DNA of 27,186 bases, from IMG/VR virus record IMGVR_UViG_3300022929_003229, positions 1 through 27,186 of that record; one strand, written 5' to 3'. The notes below the pieces were generated by a model. It was not told where the DNA came from. It worked only from the letters and a program-made list of their open reading frames with translations, and did no database searches. The translations under genes were made by a program, and so were the position numbers. Below, piece by piece: positions 21,237 through 26,577 of the stretch. The stretch comes from a virus. The first letter of the stretch is position 1, and every line of letters begins with the position of its first letter.

Positions 21237-23083
21237 AACTAACTTCTATTTGGTCATGTATAATAGTTCTTGTCAGTTTAATCGGACTCAGAGTTTATGA
21301 TCCTGATATTATAGAACAACTCAGAGTAATCAATTTTGATTATTATCAGAAAGCAGAAGAACAAGTTCAAAACGAATCGATAGTTCTTATCGATATCGGA
21401 GAAAAATCTTTAGAACAATTTGGTCAATGGCCATTTCCAAGACATCAATTTGCTCAGATGATATCAGATTTAAGAAACAGTAATGCTGGTGTGATAGGAT
21501 TCACTACTATGTTTGCTGATGTAGATAGATTTGGTGGTGACGAGATATTTTCATCTTGGGTAAAAGATAATGGTATTGTTTTGTCATCAACTACATCTCA
21601 GAAGGGGTTAGAAAGTGTAGCACCTCATGTAGGAACTGCTACTTTAGGTAATGGTGATGCAACAACCTTTGCTTACAGGTACAACTCTATAGTAAATAAT
21701 ATACACGGATCAGCTGCTGATGGGGTAGGAATGTTATCGTCATCTCCAGAAGTTGATGGTTCAGTAAGAAGAATACCATTAGTCATTTCAGTACAAAATA
21801 AATTATATCCTAGTTTTGGTATGGAAACAGTTCGTGTCATGGCGAACAAAAAATCATATACAATGAAAGTAGAAGAAACAGGTATTGAGAATATGAGAAT
21901 ACCACCATATGAACCTGTTAAAACAGATTACACAGGATCAATATATGTAGATTGGACTAATACTTTTGAGAGATATCAATATGGTGATGTTCTACCTGAT
22001 CTTCAAGGTAAAACAGTTATCATTGGTACAACAGCAGAAGGTATCTCACCATTAGTTACTACGCCAATGGGTCTAAAATATCCTCATGATATTCAAGCAT
22101 CAGTAATTCATACTCTTACAGGTGGTAAACAAATTAGTAGACCTCAATGGGTTCTATTGGGTGAGGTAAGTCTAATGTTTTTCTTGGGACTAATACTTCT
22201 CCTATCGGTTTATCATTTACCGATATGGTTATCAGCTTTAGTTTTCGGTGGGAGTGTAACCGGCGTTGTCTTCGCTGGGTTTGAAGTCTTCGCTTCCGGA
22301 ATCTTGATTGATTTTTCATATCCCCTTATCTTATTGATACTTATATTTAGTCATTCGAGTTTTAACAACTTCTATGTTCAGTTCAAACTCAAACAACAAA
22401 TTAAAGGACAGTTTGGTACTTACATATCACCTGAATATGTTGATATGATTGTCAAAGATCCAAGTCTAATGAAACTAGGTGGTGAAAGAAAAGAGATGAG
22501 TTTCATGTTCGCCGACATTGTTGGATTCACACCCATAAGTGAGCGTTATATGAAAGAAGATGATCCAGAGGGATTAGTAGAATTGATCAATGAGTTTCTA
22601 GATAAAATGACTAAGATTGTATTAAAGAATGGTGGTACTATTGATAAGTATATGGGCGATTGTATTATGGCATTTTGGAATGCTCCGATCCTTTGTCCTA
22701 ATCATGCTGAGATGGCTGTTAAAACATCAATCGAAATAGAACTTCTAGGTGACGAACTAGAAGAAAAGATGAAAGATATGGGATTACCAAGAGTCAAATT
22801 TGGTACTGGTGTGAATACGGGTGTATGTATTGTAGGTAATATGGGTTCAGAAACAAGAATGGATTATAGTGTTGTTGGTGACGCTGTTAATCTTGGAGCT
22901 AGATTAGAAGCACAAACGAGACAAGAAGATACACCTATAATCGTGTCTGAATATTCGTATCTTCAATGTAGTGATATACCAATGAGTATATTAGGTGAAG
23001 TCAAAGTCAAAGGTAAAGAAGAACCTGTTAAAATGTACGCACCAATAATAGATGGTGAGGTTCGTAAACTTTACAAAGATTGA
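21233..23083 (+). CDS. CHASE2-domain class III adenylate cyclase
   Basis: 616 residues. One N-terminal membrane helix (4-20), an extracytoplasmic CHASE2 sensor (about 25-300, with IDIGEKSLEQFGQWPFPR and VIIGTTAEG), then three membrane helices (about 306-372) and a cytoplasmic cyclase domain (about 420-605). Catalytic residues are complete: Asp428 in FMFADIVGFT, Lys472 and Asp476 in DKYMGD, Asp550 in VVGDAVN, Asn553 and Arg557. Lys472 and Asp550 are the residues that select ATP over GTP, so it should make cAMP. The length is normal for bacterial CHASE2 cyclases. It is the last gene of the operon, coupled by ATGA to curlin 2. To my knowledge a full membrane cyclase is very unusual in a phage. 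Confidence 0.95.
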   Translation: MKLTSIWSCIIVLVSLIGLRVYDPDIIEQLRVINFDYYQKAEEQVQNESIVLIDIGEKSLEQFGQWPFPRHQFAQMISDLRNSNAGVIGFTTMFADVDRFGGDEIFSSWVKDNGIVLSSTTSQKGLESVAPHVGTATLGNGDATTFAYRYNSIVNNIHGSAADGVGMLSSSPEVDGSVRRIPLVISVQNKLYPSFGMETVRVMANKKSYTMKVEETGIENMRIPPYEPVKTDYTGSIYVDWTNTFERYQYGDVLPDLQGKTVIIGTTAEGISPLVTTPMGLKYPHDIQASVIHTLTGGKQISRPQWVLLGEVSLMFFLGLILLLSVYHLPIWLSALVFGGSVTGVVFAGFEVFASGILIDFSYPLILLILIFSHSSFNNFYVQFKLKQQIKGQFGTYISPEYVDMIVKDPSLMKLGGERKEMSFMFADIVGFTPISERYMKEDDPEGLVELINEFLDKMTKIVLKNGGTIDKYMGDCIMAFWNAPILCPNHAEMAVKTSIEIELLGDELEEKMKDMGLPRVKFGTGVNTGVCIVGNMGSETRMDYSVVGDAVNLGARLEAQTRQEDTPIIVSEYSYLQCSDIPMSILGEVKVKGKEEPVKMYAPIIDGEVRKLYKD

Positions 23084-23126
23084 GACTCTGGTATAAATTT
23101 GTGAATTACTTTCTGTAATCTTCCTG

Positions 23127-23161
23127 ATTTCATAATCTTATGAAATTTCTTTAATTTTTTT
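23127..23161 (+). terminator. AT-rich terminator after the cyclase gene
   Basis: ATTTCATAA (23127-23135) is the exact reverse complement of TTATGAAAT (23138-23146). A T-rich stretch with seven T in a row follows at 23155-23161. The stem has only two G-C pairs and the T-run is offset by eight bases, so it is weak by normal rules, but it sits 44 bases after the last stop of the operon. Confidence 0.5.
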
Positions 23162-23205
23162 CTTAAATATGTCATATAAGTATTTATGTCACATAAATGT
23201 CACAT

Positions 23206-23235
23206 TTGATATCGCAGGTACACTTTTGATATACT
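23206..23235 (+). promoter_or_regulatory. Promoter of the conserved GGTAC family, copy 2
   Basis: TTGATA at 23206-23211 and TATACT at 23230-23235 with an 18-base spacer containing CGCaGGTACaCTTTT, the same core as the copies at 1564 and 23421. It lies eight bases before the ATG at 23243. In front of it (23168-23205) ATGTCA occurs three times, the last two within a repeated ATGTCACAT. Confidence 0.75.
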
Positions 23236-23242
23236 ATATGTA

Positions 23243-23449
23243 ATGAAGTTGAGACTTGAAAAGTTGGTTGGTTGGTTGAAGTCGATAAACGAAACTGGAA
23301 ATGCTGGACCGCGGTCTGGTTGGGAAAGAGTGAACACAACTTCGCGAGGAGGCCTTACCTCATTAAAAAAGCTGAGAGATGAAAATGGGTTACAGTTTGA
23401 AGACTCCCATGAATTAAAACTTGAAACCGCGGGTACACTTTTTGTATAA
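23243..23449 (+). other. Uncertain 68-residue ORF or small RNA between two promoters
   Basis: The interval between promoter copies 2 and 3 has clearly more G and C than its surroundings and several self-complementary pieces (GACCGCGGTC at about 23309-23318, and GAGG...CCTC at about 23348-23361). One frame is open from ATG 23243 and codes for MKLRLEKLVGWLK..., with a helical, charged second half, but its last codons and stop lie within the conserved promoter copy 3. It could be a small early protein translated from an almost leaderless message, or a short untranslated RNA. I see no ribosome site. Together with the gap before it, this is the largest part of the window with no certain gene (23084-23459). 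Confidence 0.4.
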
Positions 23450-23450
23450 T
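23421..23450 (+). promoter_or_regulatory. Promoter of the conserved GGTAC family, copy 3
   Basis: TTGAAA at 23421-23426 and TATAAT at 23445-23450, 18 bases apart, with the spacer CGCgGGTACaCTTTTTG. The region 23418-23466 is nearly identical to 1561-1608. The ATG of the next gene (23460) is only nine bases after the -10 box, so the message would have almost no leader. Confidence 0.82.
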
Positions 23451-23459
23451 ATGTACATA

Positions 23460-24035
23460 ATGAAAATAACATTAGAAAAATTTCAAAGTGATTATTTAGA
23501 TATCTTTAAATTTTTATGTAATAATGGTCATAGAAAAAATAATCACTTTTTACAAGATGTTTATAATCATCTTTCTTTGAAAGGTGAAATATCAATTAAA
23601 CAGATTAACGGTATTAGAAATTCAATGATGTATCATCAAAAGAAAATAGATAGAGAAAATCTAAAAGAACAACACAAAAATGATGAACCCACAGGTTCTT
23701 TTGTTGGTAAAGAAAAGAAAAGATACGATATGACTTTAAAGTATGTATCCGGAAAGGGTACAAGTAGAGGTTTCTATATTCATAATTTTGTAGATAGAGA
23801 AGGTAATGATTTAATGTGTTTTTCTGATAATAAGAGAATACAAATACAAGACAATACAACCGAATCAAAAGCTGATGTTGTGTATAGATCACTAGTAGAA
23901 GGTGATTGTTTCACTTGCAGAGCTACAGTCAATAGACATTCGGTCAATAACTTTGATCCAACAAATAAATTCAAACAAACAGTTTTAAATAGAATAAAAT
24001 ATCAAAAATATTTAGGTAATAAAAATGAAAAATGA
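23460..24035 (+). CDS. Phage protein with OB-fold-like C-terminal half, 191 residues
   Basis: The start at ATG 23460 is chosen because it directly follows promoter copy 3; the open frame continues upstream through the promoter from a TTG. The N-terminal half is helical and basic. The C-terminal half has GTSRGFYIHNFVDREGNDLMCF, then VEGDCFTCRATVNRH and KQTVLNRIKY, the order seen in many phage proteins with a small OB-type barrel (strand, D-x-x-G-N turn, G-D, T-V-x-x-H, Q-T-x-L-x-R). Nucleic-acid binding in early infection is likely; the exact role is unknown. Confidence 0.65.
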   Translation: MKITLEKFQSDYLDIFKFLCNNGHRKNNHFLQDVYNHLSLKGEISIKQINGIRNSMMYHQKKIDRENLKEQHKNDEPTGSFVGKEKKRYDMTLKYVSGKGTSRGFYIHNFVDREGNDLMCFSDNKRIQIQDNTTESKADVVYRSLVEGDCFTCRATVNRHSVNNFDPTNKFKQTVLNRIKYQKYLGNKNEK

Positions 24036-24171
24036 TTTTTTAAGAAAGTCTTTAACTAGACGAATTTTCTTTTTACGAAGAGCAGAAGAAAGAGCTCAAG
24101 ACCCTGAAATGAAAAAACTTTGGGAAAGTAAAAAGAATGAATTAATGAAAGTTTATTTAGAACAGAGTTAA
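24025..24171 (+). CDS. Small basic protein, 48 residues
   Basis: ATG 24025 overlaps the end of the previous gene by 11 bases; TAA at 24169-24171. The protein is Arg/Lys-rich (RKSLTRRIFFLRRAEERAQ) and should be one or two helices. Not recognised. It ends eight bases before a late promoter box. Confidence 0.5.
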   Translation: MKNDFLRKSLTRRIFFLRRAEERAQDPEMKKLWESKKNELMKVYLEQS

Positions 24172-24178
24172 TTTCTGT

Positions 24179-24186
24179 TATAAATA
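24179..24186 (+). promoter_or_regulatory. T4-type late promoter box before hsp20
   Basis: An exact TATAAATA. By T4 spacing, transcription would begin near 24192, exactly where the next hairpin begins, so the hsp20 message would carry a hairpin at its 5' end. Confidence 0.7.
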
Positions 24187-24192
24187 TATTAT

Positions 24193-24221
24193 GTAGATGC
24201 CATTAGGGTCTACGTTTTTTT
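24193..24221 (+). terminator. Terminator hairpin / 5' hairpin upstream of hsp20
   Basis: GTAGAT (24193-24198) pairs with GTCTAC (24208-24213), one T-G pair included; CC (24200-24201) pairs with GG (24206-24207) across a bulged base and an ATTA loop. Seven T follow at 24215-24221. It can end transcripts coming from promoter copy 3. Confidence 0.75.
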
Positions 24222-24246
24222 AACCTTGCTTTAATTAGGAGGAAAT

Positions 24247-24702
24247 ATGACTATAAATGAAGCAATCTGGAGAGAACTCTCTCCTTTCACAATCGGCTTT
24301 GACAATATGTTTACACAATTGGACAGAGTTCGACAAATACCACAAACTAACTATCCACCTTACAATATTCGTAAAGGTTCTACAGAGGATACATTCTTAA
24401 TTGAACTAGCAGTAGCTGGGTTCGGTGAAGAAGATTTAACAATTACTGTTAAAGAAAACAATCTTACTGTAGAAGGTGATATCGGTGAGAAAGATAGTGG
24501 GTTTGTTCATCAAGGAATCTCACAAAGAAAATTCTCTAGAAATTTTGTTCTAGCAGATGATGTTGTGATTAAAGGTTCCGATCTTTCGAATGGTATTCTA
24601 ACCATTTACGCTGAAAGAATAGTTCCAGAAGAAAAGAAAGCTAGAACTATTGAGATTGGTAGTCTCAAAAAATCAGATAAGAAAGTATTTCTATCTGAAT
24701 AA
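24247..24702 (+). CDS. hsp20: Hsp20 small heat-shock protein
   Basis: 151 residues with a strong AGGAGG ribosome site (24237-24242). The alpha-crystallin domain (about residues 36-135) includes YNIRKGSTEDTFLIELAVAGF, the conserved A-x-x-x-G-L equivalent LSNGILTIYAERIVPE (118-133), and the core strand LTVEGD. Small heat-shock proteins bind unfolding proteins without ATP. T4-like marine phages often encode one, perhaps for late virion assembly. Preceded by its own late promoter, and followed by an inverted repeat and a new promoter, so it may be a one-gene transcript. Confidence 0.93.
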   Translation: MTINEAIWRELSPFTIGFDNMFTQLDRVRQIPQTNYPPYNIRKGSTEDTFLIELAVAGFGEEDLTITVKENNLTVEGDIGEKDSGFVHQGISQRKFSRNFVLADDVVIKGSDLSNGILTIYAERIVPEEKKARTIEIGSLKKSDKKVFLSE

Positions 24703-24715
24703 ATAAATTCGAAGA

Positions 24716-24745
24716 CTCAGGTGTCGAAAAAACTTGACACCTGAG
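24716..24745 (+). promoter_or_regulatory. Ten-base inverted repeat overlapping a promoter
   Basis: CTCAGGTGTC (24716-24725) and GACACCTGAG (24736-24745) are perfect inverted copies around a ten-base loop. The right arm overlaps the -35 box of the next promoter. There is no T-run after it on either strand, so an operator or an mRNA-end hairpin fits better than a classic terminator. Confidence 0.6.
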
Positions 24746-24761
24746 GATTCGGTAGTATAAT
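24734..24761 (+). promoter_or_regulatory. Consensus sigma70 promoter
   Basis: Perfect TTGACA (24734-24739) and perfect TATAAT (24756-24761), 16 bases apart. It should be read by host RNA polymerase early in infection and would start transcription near 24768, which is why the downstream start is placed at 24797. Confidence 0.82.
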
Positions 24762-24796
24762 TAATGTATATTAATAAATTATTGGAGAAATATATT

Positions 24797-25006
24797 ATGT
24801 CATTTTGGAATGCACTAAAAAACTTTTTCAGTAGTGAACCAACAGGTGTCAGAGCAAGAGACTCTAAAGGTAGATATGTTGCTGATGATCCTACTACTGC
24901 AAATGTAAACGAAGCTTATAAAGATGGTAAGACACCAACTAAAAAAGCTCCTGCTAAAAGAGGTCGTGGAAGACCTAAGGGTTCAAAAAATAAACCTAAG
25001 AAGTAA
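24797..25006 (+). CDS. AT-hook protein, 69 residues
   Basis: The start is ATG 24797 with GGAGA at 24783-24787; the in-frame ATG at 24764 lies upstream of the expected transcription start. The N-terminus MSFWNALKNFF is amphipathic. The C-terminus KRGRGRPKGSKNKPKK contains an AT-hook (G-R-P core flanked by basic residues), which binds the minor groove of AT-rich DNA. In an AT-rich phage this could coat viral or host DNA, like a small nucleoid protein. Behind a perfect host-type promoter, so probably early. TAATG links it to the next gene. Confidence 0.75.
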   Translation: MSFWNALKNFFSSEPTGVRARDSKGRYVADDPTTANVNEAYKDGKTPTKKAPAKRGRGRPKGSKNKPKK

Positions 25007-25164
25007 TGGCCTTACTTTTTAGGAAATTCAGTAGAGACTCACGAGGTCGAAAAGCATCTTCAAATGGAAGAGGTGGTCGAGGTCGTAGAGTAAAAATTAG
25101 TATGTCTACTATGAATAAATCAAAGAAAAGGTCTCATAAGAGTTATCGTGGTCAAGGAAGATAA
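25006..25164 (+). CDS. Arg/Gly-rich basic protein, 52 residues
   Basis: ATG 25006 overlaps the previous TAA; ends at TAA 25162-25164. Begins MALLFRKFSR and carries an RG-rich stretch (GRGGRGRRVK, residues 21-30) plus a second basic end (KSKKRSHKSYRGQGR). Very strongly positive, so RNA or DNA binding is expected. Function unknown; the pairing with the AT-hook gene suggests a shared nucleic-acid role. Confidence 0.65.
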   Translation: MALLFRKFSRDSRGRKASSNGRGGRGRRVKISMSTMNKSKKRSHKSYRGQGR

Positions 25165-25477
25165 CACTATAAATACTCATTATCCATTATTTGATGATGG
25201 TCTCTATACAGAAGTCGTTCATCAAAATGGAGAAAGAGCCATCAAAATCTTAAAGGGTGATTACAAAGGTATAGTTTATCAGTATGGTAAAATTAATTTT
25301 ATACCTAGAGAAGAAAGTGAAACACCAACAATAGATTTTGAAAGAGCTGTTCGTTCTTGTCCTGATGAATTAGTTGACACTATTTCAGAAGATCAAGAAT
25401 TCAACCAACTCATGGGTAATATACTCATAGAACTGTTAGCCAATCAAGGGCTAGAGGAACTTAACAATGGAATATAG
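25148..25477 (+). CDS. Hypothetical protein, 109 residues
   Basis: The only usable start is GTG 25148, which overlaps the RG-rich gene by 17 bases. The first half is beta-rich (GLYTEVVHQNGERAIKILKG, with GIVYQYGKINFIP), the second half is acidic and helical. No family recognised. A late promoter box lies within its first codons, so a late message for the lysozyme genes would lack its start. Confidence 0.6.
   Translation: MVKEDNTINTHYPLFDDGLYTEVVHQNGERAIKILKGDYKGIVYQYGKINFIPREESETPTIDFERAVRSCPDELVDTISEDQEFNQLMGNILIELLANQGLEELNNGI
25168..25175 (+). promoter_or_regulatory. T4-type late promoter box inside a gene
   Basis: An exact TATAAATA inside the first codons of the 109-residue gene. It could give a separate late transcript for lysozyme and the genes after it; by chance such an 8-base AT word can also appear in AT-rich coding DNA. 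Confidence 0.4.
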
Positions 25478-25937
25478 TAAAGAGTTTAGACAAAGACTTA
25501 GAGAAGAAATTATAGCTGATGAAGGTCAAGTATTAGAAGTATACTTAGATCATCTAGGTTATCCAACTGTAGGTGTAGGTCATTTAATTTTAGAGAGTGA
25601 TGAAGAATATGGATTAGGCGAAGGTACTCCTATTACACAAACTAGAAGTGATGAACTATTATTTCAAGATTTAAATATTGTTCTAAAAGAATGTGAAGAT
25701 CGTTTTCACAATAATTGGAGAGACTATCCAGAAGAAGTAAAATTGATTATTGCTAATATGGCATTCAATCTTGGATTGACTAGATTAGTAAAATTCAAAA
25801 AAATGTTTGCAGCTTTGAATGAAGGTGATTACAAACAAGCTTCTGTAGAAGGTATGGACTCCAAATGGGCTAAACAAGTCTATAATCGTGCTAGAAGATT
25901 AATGAATCGTTTGCGTGATATAGATGTTATGGATTAA
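25467..25937 (+). CDS. T4-type lysozyme (GH24 endolysin)
   Basis: 156 residues, close to T4 gene e lysozyme (164). Catalytic residues fit the T4 triad Glu11-Asp20-Thr26: here Glu19 in ADEG, Asp28 in YLDHLGYPT and Thr34 in TVGVGHL. The C-terminal helix bundle contains NMAFNLGLTRLVKFKKM and SKWAKQVYNRARRLMNRL, both typical of the family. It cuts the glycan bond in peptidoglycan. No signal peptide is seen, so a holin is needed; candidate small membrane proteins lie elsewhere in the window, but none directly beside it. Confidence 0.93.
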   Translation: MEYSKEFRQRLREEIIADEGQVLEVYLDHLGYPTVGVGHLILESDEEYGLGEGTPITQTRSDELLFQDLNIVLKECEDRFHNNWRDYPEEVKLIIANMAFNLGLTRLVKFKKMFAALNEGDYKQASVEGMDSKWAKQVYNRARRLMNRLRDIDVMD

Positions 25938-25939
25938 TT

Positions 25940-26161
25940 ATGGAATTAGATAAACAATTAAGAGAAGCTCTTAAATTGAGATATCAAGGTGAAATTGCAT
26001 CAGCAAAAGCAAATATTGCTGTGTATATGAAACAGTCTGTCGGTATTGGAGAGCATCCTGATATCGTTGGGGCTATTGATGAACAACTCAACTTACTCAC
26101 TGCAGCAGAAGAAAAACTTCAAGCTGTTGAATCACACTTTACACCTGATAGAGTAATTTGA
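25940..26161 (+). CDS. Hypothetical helical protein, 73 residues
   Basis: Starts two bases after the lysozyme stop. Almost wholly helical with heptad-like spacing (LDKQLREALKLRYQGEIASAK and DEQLNLLTAAEEKLQAVE), so a coiled-coil hairpin is likely. Similar short proteins appear near late genes in T4-like marine phages. Function unknown. Its TGA overlaps the TTG start of denV. Confidence 0.65.
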   Translation: MELDKQLREALKLRYQGEIASAKANIAVYMKQSVGIGEHPDIVGAIDEQLNLLTAAEEKLQAVESHFTPDRVI

Positions 26162-26568
26162 CAAGAATCAATATAATCCCTGTAGAAGATTTAACTGATC
26201 AACATTTAATGGCAGAGTATCGTGAGATATTCATGATAGGACCTGCCTTACAGAGATCACTAAAATCAGAGAGTTGGAACTCTAACAAAATCCCTAAGAA
26301 ATTTACTTTGGGTAAAGGTCATGTAATGTTTTTCTATGACAAAGGTAGATATCTTTTTAAAAGATATGACGAGATTAGAGAAGAACTAAAGAAACGAGGA
26401 TATAAGTTAGATCAACATAGACACTTTAAAACATATCAATTTCCTACAGATTATTTTAATGATTGGGATCCTTCAGAAGAAGATCAATCAATCGTATTAC
26501 AAAGGATTGAAGAAAGGATACAACAGAAACCAGAATGGTATAGACATTATGGCATTTCTATTGTATAA
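26158..26568 (+). CDS. denV: Endonuclease V, pyrimidine-dimer DNA glycosylase (DenV)
   Basis: 136 residues (T4: 138), starting at TTG 26158. The start is fixed by chemistry: Thr2 is the nucleophile after Met removal, and the chain reads M-TRIN as in T4. The catalytic Glu23 is in DQHLMAEYRE, identical to T4 over this stretch. GKGHVMFFYDKG and the C-terminal KPEWYRHYG also match. It cuts the glycosyl bond of UV-made cyclobutane dimers and then the DNA backbone, useful to a phage of sunlit water. It precedes the polymerase gene. Confidence 0.96.
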   Translation: MTRINIIPVEDLTDQHLMAEYREIFMIGPALQRSLKSESWNSNKIPKKFTLGKGHVMFFYDKGRYLFKRYDEIREELKKRGYKLDQHRHFKTYQFPTDYFNDWDPSEEDQSIVLQRIEERIQQKPEWYRHYGISIV

Positions 26569-26577
26569 TTATATATT

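Noticed and set aside
23084-23205. A true CRP operator
   Set aside because: TGTGA and TCACA half-sites do not occur at the required inverted spacing; only direct half-sites are present.
23200-23472. A 90-residue minus-strand frame across the two promoters
   Set aside because: It crosses both conserved promoter copies and has no ribosome site; no other minus-strand genes exist here.
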